The translations under genes were made by a program, and so were the position numbers. A stretch of 64,000 nt of DNA, from NCBI GenBank assembly GCA_963070105.1, contig OY718807.1, positions 8,223,983 to 8,287,982 on the forward strand, given 5' to 3'. The stretch comes from Litomosoides sigmodontis (Eukaryota; Nematoda; Chromadorea; Rhabditida; Onchocercidae). This document shows, in pieces, positions 27,553 to 40,212 of this stretch. Below the pieces are notes generated by a model. It was not told the DNA's origin. It did no database searches and saw only the letters and a program-made list of their open reading frames with translations. How positions within the stretch are numbered: position 1 is the stretch's first letter; the number at the start of each line of letters is the position of its first letter.

Positions 27553-30500
27553 TTACACAGTGTTTTTGCTGAGCCGAGCTAAATCAATGGGAGCACTGTT
27601 GTACGAGATACGACCTGTGACACCCAACAAACTTTCAGCCATTGATGGTTCTTCCATTAACGTTGCTCCTGGAGAGAAAAAAATGGATTGAATTTTTGAA
27701 CAGCAATTTTGCACTTAAAAAGCGTTGCTTCATGCATTTATTTATACTGTTGAAATAGTATGAGTCATGACGAAAATGAAATTTTGCTAATGATAAGAAA
27801 ATGAAATTTTTTTAATAATTTTTTGCAACTGTATGTCTAGGTTAATGCACTCGAAAGAAAATGCATTATTTATTGATTTAAGAAAAATTTGTTTTGTGCT
27901 AAAATATTGAAACTCACTTCTTACGAATGGAAATTCTGTATTATTCGACATTTGCGAAGGATGATGTAAACCACTTTCAAATTTGTAATTGTCATCTATC
28001 AATCGTCCTTTTTTACTAGAATTTATAAACCATACAGATAGAGAGATAATAAGGCATTGAGATAATAAAATTGAGGAAGCAGCATTGCACCAATTTATGC
28101 TCTTTTCGATCATTTTTCAAAGAAAAAGGAAATACCCTTCACAAAGTTCTCGATAAACAGTGAAAGTGATCAGCTCTCCCTCATCCCACTGTGCCTTCTC
28201 AACAGCTGATTCTTCATCAGGATATGTGAACACTGTTGGTAAAGATGACTGAAATTCTAATCTTGCTTCCTGCAAAAATTCAATGCTTAAACATGTATCT
28301 AGCAATGCATTTAAATTATTTCAATCAGACATTTGCTTCATATCATCTGAATAAAAATACTGCAAGTTAGCTAGTTAACTTCATCAATGTAGTGAACGAT
28401 TTGATTTAAAATTACTTTGTTCCTTTTTACACTTACAATATTAATAAATTCATGAAGATTTATGTTACTAACTTTTGGACGTGAACGTGAACGCTTCCCT
28501 GAGTTGCGCAATATTCCTTCTCCAACATTAGATACAGATGGTGTGAGATCTTCAAAGACAAATTCTAACTGAAAAATTAAGCAGTTTAAAATTAAGTAAA
28601 TGATGATGATGAAATAGTGAAACTGCAAACGCTATAAAGTGGAACCTTCTCGGCCATGGCTTCCATTAGCGCTGGAACATCCTCATCCATAACCAAATTG
28701 AGCAATGATTGTCGTATCGGTCCTTCATCCTAAACATTCAAAAATTTTTTAAATTAAGCACATTTCAAAAAAATTTAAGTAAGCTAAGAGAATTGATGGA
28801 ACTTTAAGTAGAAATTATAACATTGTAAGTTTGAGGCAAAAAAATACCCGAATTATTTGTAAAGTATAAATAACCACTAGCATCCAAGCAACAGGTTAAA
28901 AATTCAAGATCTCTCATAATCAGTTTTATGAAACTTTTCAGGTCATAATATATTTGAAATTGAAAAAAAATTAGGTGATTCATTTAGCTAACCTTAATAA
29001 CCCTGATGTTTGAAAGTTCACTGCTGCATGATCTTTCAAACAGATCTGCTTCCTCCATCACATTCTTCTTTTCCAAATACATCTTAGTTAAACTTTTTCG
29101 ATTAGTTGCCAAATTCGATCGATTGCTACAAGTTGTGTTCACTGGACCACTGACTTTATCGCAAACAGGTAAAACTGTTTTAACTGAATTTAATTCATCT
29201 GTGTCGTCTGAAATAAATTTCGATCGTTCATCATCCATTTTCAATTCTATCGTGGCGCATTTATCATCTCTAGTGAAAGTGGACGACGATACAGTAATTG
29301 TTGCACGGTTTTCCTCTATTTCCTTTACGCATTTCGAATTGGCAGCATTTGCTTCTTCTGAAATAACACAGCAAGTTGGTGCAATAATTTTAATATTGTA
29401 GTAATGAGTTAAAGTTTGTTTTTTCTTCTCTTCTTTAGAAAATGCAAATTATGTTGTAAATTTTCATTAATTAACACTTCTGAAAAGCACATGAAATTCA
29501 TTTCTTCTGAGAATTTTTTAAATTTAATTTGAATCTTTTCACTCTTCCGAGAATCGCAGAAAAAATTCCAAAATAAATTTAAAATGACAGGAAGATAAAT
29601 AACAGTTATTCATAAAAGGTTAGCAGAAAAAAAGCAATGTAAGAGAATTATTTCTTTGTCGAACTTTTGTGATTACATCTATAAAGAAGGGAAAAGAAGT
29701 AAAGAAGAAATTTTAAAATTAAACTCTTAGTAATCATACAGTAATACTATTACTGAAGGACAGTGTATCAGAGGTAGAGCATACGAGGAATTTTTACTCA
29801 CCACATGATTTTTGCTATAAATTATTTCTTACTTTATGCAAAAAATGTCAGTTATTACTTACTTTCAAACGATAAAACATAAATTAATAGGATTAGTTAA
29901 TAATTAAATTAATTATATTAATGATAATTATAATCGTTCATTATCGTTTACTTGCCTATCACCTAATGTGCAAAATTAGGTTCAATGCTATGCGAGAAGT
30001 ACAAATACGAACATTATCTATTGTTATAATTTATTAGTTATTCTAATTACTAATTGCTTCTTTTTTTTTTGTTCTCGAAAAATACTTGCAAATTGAGAAA
30101 GAACATTCGGATGCTTGCAAAAGCATAACGATTTCTTAAGCAGAAAAATTACTGGACGAGAGATTGGTGATAAATTTCAGGTCAAAGTGATTAGTTTAAG
30201 GTAAATTAAGGAAGAAAAAAAAAAAGAAGAAACGATTTATCAACGAAATACAAATTTTTTTCCAAATAACTTTTCTTTTACTGAATTTGAGGAGGAAGAG
30301 CGTAAGAGGTTCACCAGAAACATACTTATATTTTTAAGTGCTGTGCTAAACCAGCTGAATTGAAGCGGTTTTTGATACATCAAGAACGCTTTGTGATTTC
30401 CGTAACGATAACCGGAACATATCGATGACGATGATGACATCGAAGGCATTCCTTGCTGAATTTGAACAAATGACAAAATGATGGGAAGAGCAAGCAAGTG

Positions 30501-32889
30501 AGTTAAGTGGAAAAATGACGAAATGAATTTCGATATTGGAAAAGGTTGCAAGAATTTTTGCTTATTGAAAAAAACAATTCACAAATAATCATTTTTCTCA
30601 GTAAATTCAAAACAAGAAAACACACATACACATTATACACAACTCTAAACAAACAGCAATACGTCGTTGAAATGCTCGAGATTCATTTATCAAATGGGAA
30701 AAAAAAGACTGAGAACTATGCTTTGACAGTTAGGCTAATTCAATCAGACAGATATCATTTGAAAAAATTTTAGCAAATATGGAAAATTAATTAGGACATA
30801 CACAGAGCTGAAATATCGATAGTACTTTTTTATATAACAATAGAGCTCGTTTCATCACATCAAATCTAATTCTTTAAAATATTAAAAAAAAAACGATTTC
30901 AGACAATTCAAAAAAAAAATATTTTTAAAAATTTCAATACAAAAAAATATTTTCAAAACATTACAGCGCATTAATGCCCTTTAGAAATACTTCCTAAAAA
31001 AAACGATTGAACGTAGAAAAAAGTGTATTTTTGAATGGAAGCATCAAAATATGACAGATCGCTACAACCAGTTTAAATTATGAAAAAATTAAATTCACAA
31101 ACGAATTATACAACAAAAACACATGCATAAACTTTTTTACCTTCAAATTCACCATCAAATTTGAAATTAACCGTCTTTTTTTCGTTAATTTGAAATAATT
31201 TTTGAACGTTTTTGTTAAAATAAAAGGAAAAAAACATCATCCTTGACCCATATATTCAGTGAAAATTTCATTGAAATCAGTGAGTAGCATTTGCGACGAC
31301 ACATCCACTGTTTTCGTGCAATAATTTAAAATGAACAATAAAATGTTAAAATTGCATTAAATTTATTGTCACTTAATTTGTGATCTATGTAGACACTCTT
31401 CGCTATCCTTTAATATCAATTTTGAATATATTTAGTAGTGATATTCCTGCTATCAAATGGAGAGTTGCAGTGCTGTAATTGAAGTGACATGACCTGATAT
31501 GGTCTAATTCTTCTCACTCTAATTTATTAAAATCAAAAAAATTAAATGTTTAGGAAAAACATTAGCATTCATTTCCATTACACAAGTTTCGCTAAGGTAA
31601 AATTTTGAAAAAATGCATAAATGCTAAAAACATCATATATAATCGTTCTACAACAGAGACATTTTTATTTTAAACAATTTGGAATTTATATTTTAAATCG
31701 TTTAATTCATTAATTTAGCTCAATCGACAAGTGTTATATTTCAAAGGAAAAGGAGGAAGAAAGCAATTTGGTATCCAATTCTCAAAAAAAAACTGCTTCC
31801 AACTTCCTCAATAATTCCTTCCTCGCCCGATGGGACACTATTTCGATGAACTTGTTCTCAATGCAAAACAACGCACTTGCAGATGTTCCATTGACAGCAC
31901 TGACTATTTGGATGCAAAAAAATATTTTTGAAATTATGCGAAATTTAGAAACAAAAATAAAAGTACTTCTTCAATACCAATAAATTTGAAGTGAATAGAA
32001 TAATCAAAACGATAATAGCTTGGAAGATAATGAACTAAATTTTCATCACTACAATTTACAATTTCAAATCATGAATGATATTTCCATGAAGTCAAAGGTT
32101 AATTGCAATTTTCAATCAAATTTGTACAAACACTCCCTCTATCCGATAGGAAGAACAAAAAAAAATGCCCTGACATGCTATTTTCAGCAATGATTCATTT
32201 TACTCATAAAAATTTCCTTTCAACTACATGGTTTCATCCTCTATCACAAACAACAACAATCATTTCATACAAATTTTACACTCAAAACATTTCATAAAAG
32301 TTGCTAAAACAAAGTGTGACGATGAGATATTATCAATTGAGAAGTATTTTTGAAATAGTTAAATTTAATGGACTAAACTAAACTATGCTGTTCTTATAAA
32401 TAGTTCTCATTCACTTCCAAAATCACATTAAACTGCTCATAAATTATCGCTGAAGATTGTACCAAAGATAACGATAGGAATTTATGAATTATATTTCGTA
32501 AATTCCTATCGCTATAATAGATAAATTCATGCTACGTTTAAAATAGAATATAAAATGAAATAGTTTATTTTAATAAATTATAGAAACAATGAAGTAAATG
32601 AACCTACAAGAATTAATTAACTAATTACTTATGAAAAATAAGCTAGACAATAGACAAATATCTCTTCTATCACTTTTTTTTTATCTAAATTTAATCATTA
32701 AAATTCTGTAAAGTAAATTTTAGCAAAATAACTAAAAGGTATAAAATTTGTAAGAGGTCAATAATCATTGTGTCTTGAGATGATCATTATTATTATTCAT
32801 GAGAAAAAAGGAAACGAAGACAATTGAATTAGGCTATGATCATATAGGTCAGGTGAAATAAATTGCTAGTCGATAGGTGTGTGTGTGTG

Positions 32890-32943
<54 letters not shown>

Positions 32944-35900
32944 TGTGTGTGTGTGTGCATGAATCAGGCAACAGCAGTACGGCAGTGTAATTAATATATG
33001 CAAAAATGTTACCGAGCTGATTGTGTGACAGATATGGAGAGGAACGAGGAATGGAGGAGTTATTGCCATCATGAACAATTTTATATTGGGTATTACCAAT
33101 CCCCATCATCACACTAATAATCTATGTCAATACACATATCATTCCAATTTTAAACTTTTTAAATTCAAACTTAATTTTGATTAAATAAAATGATATGTAT
33201 GATGTAACATGTATCTATGTAGGTACGTATGCATGTGAAGTCTGATAATAGAGAAGAGACAATTTTAATGAGTAAAAATAGGCAAAATTGCTAAAGGAGG
33301 AAGAGAATGAAAGAAATGAAATGAAATTGATAAAATTTTAAAGTGTTAGAAACCGTAACGTATAAACTAAATAGGGGAAATGCGAAATTGTTAAGTGATA
33401 GTTACTGGAAGAGTGAGGAATTGACACACTGATAAGCTTATTCAATCAAATAAATCACGTTTTTGTTGAAAGTGCAAATAAATATTTTAGAGATACAAAA
33501 CATTAAATGCTAAATTTAGCTCGTACTACTACTGATAAGCGATATCAGTATTCGTCCTGTTAATTAAACCCAAAAATAGAGTAAAGGACTTTTTGCAGAA
33601 TTAGCCATACTGCCAGCAATAATGATTACCTTGGTGATTATCATCCCATCCTATTACTTCACTTCCAAATTAACCTTCACCTAAAGTATAACTTTCATTC
33701 ATTTCTAAAATAGCTATTTCGCAATGCTATGAAAGTGAAGGAAATCGGGTGCTAAACAATCCTGGCTAAAACAAAAAATTACTAATACAGCCAGCTATTA
33801 ACTCTTTAATTTGAAGTAGGATTAATTGTAACATTAATTGTAAATTTTGAATATGACGAATATTGTCATAAATTACATCAGATTTCTAAACTTTATTAAT
33901 CTACTATAAATCAACGATTATTTACATAAAATCAACTAACTGATATGCAAAGTACCGATTCTATGATAATTTTTAATCATAAAATAATAAAATATTCCAA
34001 AAACAAAATTTCAAAGTTATTAGAAATGATCATACTTAACATTCATATTGCACTCACAACTATTTTTGCCAGTCTATTATTTTGTAAAAAAATTATGAAC
34101 TCTACAATAATCAAACTCTACAATAATCAAAATTTGATAATAAAAATGAAAAAAAAATTCGTATAAACTGAACTCAATTAGCAACTCTCCTTTTCTCTCG
34201 GTTTCCCTGCCTCTCATAAAATGAAAAGTTGTTTGCTATTTGATTGAATGAATGGATGAATTGAGTTATTGAAACAGCTGCAATCAATATTTCAAATTCA
34301 ATTGATTTCCAATTCCATTCATCCAATCTAGTTTTTACTATAGAAATATTTGTTAATTTAATGATAAACTATTTCCTTCACATACTTTATTTAAAATTCT
34401 TCACGTTCAGACATTGAGCGGAACTATTTACCAAACAGAAACTACAGATGGATGAAATTAATCAGATGCTAGATGGACAGTGATGATAAGGAGGACGATG
34501 GTGATGATAATGACGATGACGATGACGATGACGATGATAACAACAGTGACAATAATGGCGACGATCAGGAAATGCTTGGAAATAAGAGAATATATTTTAC
34601 GGAAAAACAAATCTTGTTTTCAATTACGCAACTAAATAATCTCATTTCTTTTTTTTTTATTTTTATTTTTAAATAATTAAACAGAAGGCACTTAAACAGA
34701 TTGATTACATTACACGTTATGCATGAACAATTTTCCAACTTTCATTCATATTTTTTATAAAATGATAAATTGTTAGAATGAAAATATTAAAATTGCACAA
34801 ACGATTCACCTGAATGAAAGTTTTGAGCGTTTGTTAATTCTGATTTTCCGCTTAGTCTGTTGCTCAAATTGATCTCCTTCAAACATTCTTTCTTCTCGTT
34901 ATATCGTGGATTCAAATGGGAATCAGAATCCGAAGATGAATGAGAATGATAAATTGCAACAGGTGAAGCAATCTGACACTTAAAATTGAAAAAGCATGAA
35001 AAAATTTATAGATTTCAGGTGTTAATACTGCTAATCAGAGGCAAATGGTTGTTAGTGTTTTAAAATTGAATAGTTTGAAATAAATTTGAATTGAATAAAT
35101 TCTCCTCAAACAATTAATTTAGTTGTTACCTGTAATTGCATTAATCGATCATAATCACCTCTATCACATCGATTGCCTGTTTTATCACTCATATCCTCAG
35201 GGATACATTTTTTTGCTCGTTGCTCTCGAATTGCATCAAATTTTTTCAGCAAACGATGCACTTCTTGCAAGCCATCCTCTCCGTTTTCCTTTCCATCCAA
35301 CATTTTAACTGCAAAAAATTACTCCTCCCATTCAGCCATAATTCCATTGTCTCACTAAAAAGTGAATTAATTATTATTTTAGCAAACGTGAACACTTCAA
35401 CATCACAAAGGATATGTTAGACTGAAAAATTATTGAATGGAATAAAAATTTCATCGAACATCCAGCATATCTTCGGATCCATAAATTGTGAATTTATGAT
35501 TTTGCCTATGCGAGTCCCATAAGAAGTGGTCTGATTTGATTTCGCCTCACTGACAATCGAACATATTGTCTTATAGTTACGGAATTTAACCTACACAAAA
35601 ACCTATAGGTGGTAAGCTAACTCTTGCAGAAGAAGTTACAAAAGAGCTCATTGTGAAAGATGCCTCGATACGAAGAATGTTGCGATGGTACAAAAAATAC
35701 TCCTTGCGGAAGAATAAGGCCTATTGTAGATGCTATATTTAGAGCAACAAACCTAGGTAAGTCGAGTAAAAAAGTTGTTAAAACTGAACTAGAAGATAAA
35801 TTTGCTAAAAAAAATGCTTCCAATCTGACAGATGTAGCAAATCAAAAAATGAAATAAGATTGAATTGAAACATAAGATTTGTCAAATTTTTATTGCACAT

Positions 35901-38004
35901 AAAATTCTCTAAATAAACAATTTTTCAATGCACAAATAGATTTGCACTAATAAAATTGTATAGGCAAAAGTGGCATTTTAAAATGATATGAAACTAAGGA
36001 AAGGTATTTATATAAATGTAGGATCATAAAAGTAATGAATAAAAAGTTAATTATTTATGCAAAAAAAAGTACTTAACTATTTATGCATGTTTTCCGCAGT
36101 CATAATAATTTTAACTAACAAATACTTTCATGTTAAGTGTAATTATGAATTTTGGAAAATTATGAAACCTGAATTGTTGCCAGTAGTGCTAGAAATTGGT
36201 TGGAATTGAAGGACTATCTCTTCACTAATTTCCTTCTCAGTCTGCTTCATCCGATCGTTGTTCATCTTCTCGTGCTGCATAAATTTGTACAGCAATTATG
36301 CGCATAATGCATAATTTTTATTGGAAACATTTAAATGCTATAATAGTTATATCGAAGTATTTAAATTGGGGAACAAAGAAAGAGAGGGAGAGAGAGAGAG
36401 CGCAAGATAGCAATGGTGGAAAAAGTAAAAATAATAATTATATATTGTCCTCCCTCTCTTTGAACATATTTAAAATGAACATATTCGATAAAATAGGTCA
36501 TATTAGCTGTTCGCACTTATTATTTTACAAATAAAATAATTCCAATTTAGGTTTTATTGTAATAAACGATGATAATATCACATAACAGTTTGTTGACTGT
36601 AAGCGTAAAATTACCTCTGACAAAGATGATACAATTGATGCTGTTGCAAACTTCGTTACAGTTACATTGTCACCAGACGGTGGAGACAATTTCATCACTA
36701 CCTTTATCGTTTCATCACCTAAAGCTATAGTGCTTTTATCTCCGTCTATTTCAAAGTTTCTAAAAAAAACTATAATTAGAAAATTTGAAAAAAAAGACCT
36801 TGGGAAAAATTTTTGATTATTTTTTAAAAAGAAAAAGCAATACATACAATCACGTTGAATTTTTCCAATATCTCTATGATCCAGCTGTCTACTCGGCAAT
36901 TCGGTACTTGCAGCAAGCCGTCGAAAACTAACTTTGTTAAACTATAAAATAACAAGAATTTTCTTTTTCTTCATCAAAAAAAAGAAATTTTAAAATTGGT
37001 TGCAAAAGAATTGGTTGGTGGTTACAGTTGGTGATAATATAATTTGAAAGACCTTTTTATGTGGAGGAAGAGATGAGGAAGTAAGGGAAATTTTCTCGAA
37101 TTTCTCTCGTATTGATTCGATTTTTTTTGCTTTGAGATTTCCTTTCACATCACCAGGAATTACAACATCATCATAACATGGCCATCTACTATTCAACTCT
37201 ACATGATCAACAACCTGCAACGTTTCAACTATTTCAATCGCTTCGAAAGCATCTGACTCATCTTGAATTATGCCTCGGTTGTTTTCTTCTCCGATAATTT
37301 AAATGTTTTCACAAAGTGTAGTACACACTTACCACCGGTGGTACAATGGGCAATTCACATTTTTGCCCATCGAAGAAAGTCACATCATTTTTTGTGGCAT
37401 TAACAAAGCTTTTACTGCTGCAATTACAAAAATTAGTGAAAATTTCACGTAATTACATTTAAGTTAAAGTAAAAATTTCAGGTCAAAGATATTACCATGA
37501 TGAGAAAATTCGAAATTTTAATGGTATTTTTTTTCGATTTTTTTTCCAAATTCCTATGAATTTTTGGCAAGAACTAACGTAGGCTTTGAGGAAGCGAAAG
37601 TTTGCGTGTTGCAATGACGAATTTCACCCATCACAGTGAAGTTATTTTCCGCAGATACCTTTCGCCGTTTAAAACGTGGTGATCGTACCAGTGGTACTAC
37701 ATTTCGCTCCTTGGATAATTGCAAAAATCGAGCACACAACTTTTGCACTATTCCTGGACCATAACCAATTTCTAAATTTTCTAACTTATTAATTGCTATC
37801 ATATTCGAGATGGAATTTTTCAATGAATAATTTCTGGGAAATTTCAAATAACCGTTTATTGTGGAGTCGTTATCGCTGTAACTCTCTACGATTTGTTTAT
37901 TAAATTTGAGATTCTGAAAATATTTGTTGAATTATTTAAAAGTGTTCATGCACAATAGATTAATTAACAACACTCTTTACGGTTATCACTAATTCATCCG
38001 ACAT
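27553..38004 (-). CDS. Uncharacterised 737-residue protein, 15 exons
   Basis: I do not recognise this protein. Exons: 38004-37981, 37913-37579, 37417-37333, 37214-37053, 36941-36848, 36745-36615, 36274-36169, 35308-35130, 34978-34810, 29357-28993, 28729-28646, 28568-28437, 28269-28136, 28015-27918, 27668-27553. Phase closes at every junction to 2214 bases. It is hydrophilic and Ser-rich, mostly without a fold I can name. Conserved-looking blocks: GYGPGIVQKLCARFLQLSKE followed by RSPRFKRRK; KKIESIREKFEKISL; LQEVHRLLKKFDAIREQRAKK (short helical, basic); SSLPTVFTYPDEESAVEKAQ with WDEGELITFTVYREL near the C-terminus. The end is AESLLGVTGRISYNSAPIDLARL. Short REKF/KKFD helices next to basic patches recall actin- or phosphatase-1-associated scaffold proteins, but this is only an impression. 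The 5.5-kb intron could hide extra exons. Confidence 0.7.
32472..32511. repeat. Perfect 13-bp inverted repeat with 14-base loop
   Basis: The arm CGATAGGAATTTA (32472-32484) is exactly complementary to TAAATTCCTATCG (32499-32511). It could form a hairpin in DNA or in intronic RNA. No flanking target-site duplication was identified. Confidence 0.9.
32877..32957. repeat. (GT)n microsatellite
   Basis: About 80 bases of GT with three single-base interruptions (CTG, GAG and GCA units), inside the large intron. The CA/TH open frames on the minus strand are repeat artefacts. Confidence 0.97.
34475..34565. repeat. GAT/GAC trinucleotide-rich tract
   Basis: Imperfect GATGAC repeat that reads as an Asp-rich frame on the plus strand. 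It lies in an intron of the minus-strand gene with no splice support, so a coding role is unlikely. Confidence 0.85.
35660..35857 (+). CDS. Possible small intronic gene or remnant, 65 residues, vaguely DEK_C-like
   Basis: An ATG-started single-exon frame on the strand opposite the host gene, inside its seventh intron. The translation is well-balanced and basic (PRYEECCDGTKNTPCGRIRP, then IVDAIFRATNLGKSSKKVVK and TELEDKFAKK). The second half has the pattern of a small helical DEK C-terminal-type domain (IxxIL...D...TxKxVRxxLExxFG), recalled from memory. A donor-like GTAAGT lies inside it (AACCTAG/GTAAGT), so it may instead be part of a spliced gene or a retroposed fragment. No matching promoter or polyadenylation evidence. 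Confidence 0.25.
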   Translation: MPRYEECCDGTKNTPCGRIRPIVDAIFRATNLGKSSKKVVKTELEDKFAKKNASNLTDVANQKMK

Positions 38005-38936
38005 AAGTTTAATTCGCAGCTCAAGTGATTAAAGATCAGCAATTAGGTTAATCTGATAAGACAGAGAATTGATAAGATACTAATTCCGCTCACTTCCTCT
38101 ACTTGCTTAAAAGAATATGAAAACAAACATTTGCATTGCTTGAAAGCATTTTTGTTTTTTTCGCAGTCACGTAGGATGAGTGAATGCTTTGGTAAATGTC
38201 TGAAATTTCAATTGAAATATTATTGTTAATTTGAATCTTTCACGACATGAAATTAAACCTCATTTTCGCAAAAGGAATTTAAATTAGAAAAGACGCTGCA
38301 AAATTTTTTTCTCCATTCAAATTTCTAATTAATAATTTAGTAAGGTAAGTTAGAGAAATGGACGATATACGATATAAATTATTGAAAGGTGAACAGTTCC
38401 TCATGCTAGTCGAACTATAATTTTCAAACTCAACAGCATTCATGACAATTCTATAATTTAAACTTTTTTTTTGGCTCTTTCAACGAATTCAATTTGCAAG
38501 AACAAAACTTACAAAATTGAAAGATATTTGCAAAAATTTGTTATAACACTTTTACACGCTAATGAGCTATTAGAATGAAGTGAGTTCAAAGGTCGCTCAG
38601 ACTTTCAGCTGTCATTATTAGTTGTAATTTAGTTATTAGTTGTAACTTTAGTATTAGTATCATTATTAGTTGTATCAAGCTTTAGTATCATTATTAGTTG
38701 TAACTTTTGTTAAACAAATTAATAGATAAGACACAATGAATCTTAAGTAACAAGCATCAAAGAGTGAAGTATCGATTTTTGTTTTTTAATTTTTTAAATT
38801 TAACAAAAGGGTTCAATGATAAGGTATAACAATGATAATACTATACTATTAATATGATATTTATGCAAAAATAGCAAAAATACGATTATACTGTTCTACG
38901 CAAGCAAATCATATCGTTGTATGCATGATGTTCATC

Positions 38937-39072
38937 ATAATGACGACGGTAATGATGGTAATGGTGATGATGAATGATGATGATGATGATGATGGTGATA
39001 GTGATGATGATGATAACGATAGTTGATGATAATAATAGTAACAATGACGATGATGATAAAAGTAATGATGAC
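38937..39072. repeat. Imperfect GAT/ATG trinucleotide repeat
   Basis: About 135 bases of GATGAT, GGTGAT and TAATGA units. It lies about 900 bases upstream of the start codon of the large minus-strand gene. Confidence 0.9.
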
Positions 39073-39584
39073 GATGCCATGAATTGTGTGCAAGTGGTAC
39101 TGGGCAAATTTGCATTACATTAAGGGAATGTAAAGCGCTAGCTAGCTAGCTCATTGGACAATCCATTTAGCTTAGCTAAAAAATCAACACTCTTCCCACG
39201 CTGCTCCGTCACTTTTGTACACAAACACTAAAACCAAATAAATAATATCAGATAATACCAAAAACCTCAGCGAATATCAAAATCCTCTCATTTTAACACA
39301 AGGTGAGGAAGGAAAATTAACTATGTATGTATAATATTACGAAAAATTTCCGGATTGTCCATCCGGAAAGCTTCATTCTGGAGGAAGTGGCAGAGGGAAA
39401 GGATGGGTGAGAGTGGACGGAGCGAAGAATGTCTGTTTTGAGATGTTTTAGCGAAAGAGCAATCGGCCACTTCCTCAAAGTCCATCCTATCATCACAAAC
39501 AATGATCGAAAATTGATTCTGGAACCAGCGAGATGTGAATGAACATCATGCATCCTGGTTCTTTGCTATATAAGCATAGACAGA

Positions 39585-39586
39585 CG

Positions 39587-39620
<34 letters not shown>
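39585..39620. repeat. (CA)n microsatellite
   Basis: Thirty-six bases of CA with one AAA interruption. A related imperfect GT-type tract follows at about 39735-39772. Confidence 0.9.
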
Positions 39621-39956
39621 GAGACGCACGAATTCAAAATTTATCTTCCAAAAACTCTTAAATGAATTGAATTTCAAAATAGTCCATACTTTAGTTTGTA
39701 AAGACATTATGTGATTGTAGGACTAGTTTTGCCTGTGTGTATGTGTGTGTATGTGGGTGGATGTGTGTATTTGTATGAGAAAAGTTAGATGAAAAGTGGA
39801 ACAAAATTTAAAAATGAAATAATTGTAATAAAACTATACTAAAAATCTTTAAAAGATGAGAAATGAAATTGAATTGTCACGTACTAAAAGATAATTTCAT
39901 TTCATTTTTTTTTTGCCAATGTTAGATAAATATTGGAAGAAGAAAAGATACGAAAC

Positions 39957-40030
39957 GAGAGAGAGAGAGAGAGAGAGGGAGGGAGAGAGGGAGAAAGAGG
40001 GAAGGAGTGAGGGAGGGAGGAAAGGAAGGA
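39957..40030. repeat. Polypurine (GA/GGGA) tract
   Basis: About 70 bases that are almost purely purine on the plus strand, starting as GAGAGA and passing into GGGAGG/GGAAGG units. Confidence 0.92.
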
Positions 40031-40186
40031 TATTGCTTTGCATGAGATAGACAATACCACTTTCTTCGTTCACTCTCTTTATGTCCTCATTCGTGCGCTA
40101 AACGTATTAACTAACATAATATATTCTGTACACACATACATTACGTCACAATTACGATTATTTAAATGAAATTTTAACTAAATAGA

Positions 40187-40212
40187 TAAACAAACAAACA
40201 AACAAACAAACA
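40187..40212. repeat. (AAAC)n tetranucleotide repeat
   Basis: Six AAAC units in a row. An AAAT/AAATAAAT-type imperfect tract follows at about 40533-40618. Confidence 0.9.

Larger units (their letters stand above)
29358..34809. other. 5.5-kb intron of the large minus-strand gene
   Basis: Mostly AT-rich sequence with a GT microsatellite (32877-32957), a perfect 13-bp hairpin (32472-32511) and a GAT-rich tract (34475-34565). One stretch (about 30454-30327, minus) has an acceptor, an open Ser-rich frame and a donor and could be an alternative exon. Its phase does not fit simply between the flanking exons, so I left it out of the model. Confidence 0.55.

Noticed and set aside
32849..33112. His/Thr-rich frames on the minus strand
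   Set aside because: Same reason: the (GT)n array at 32877-32957 keeps two frames open.
34100..34131. Two-copy 16-bp tandem repeat (CTCTACAATAATCAAA)
   Set aside because: Real but short; ordinary slippage in AT-rich intron sequence.
34473..34676. Asp-rich 67-residue frame (GATGAC repeat)
   Set aside because: Repeat-derived, then runs into a hydrophobic A/T-coded stretch; lies in an intron of the opposite strand.
35617..35823. 68-residue hydrophobic frame on the minus strand as an exon of the large gene
   Set aside because: The exons at 36274-36169 and 35308-35130 join in phase without it, and the opposite-strand frame is compositionally more protein-like.
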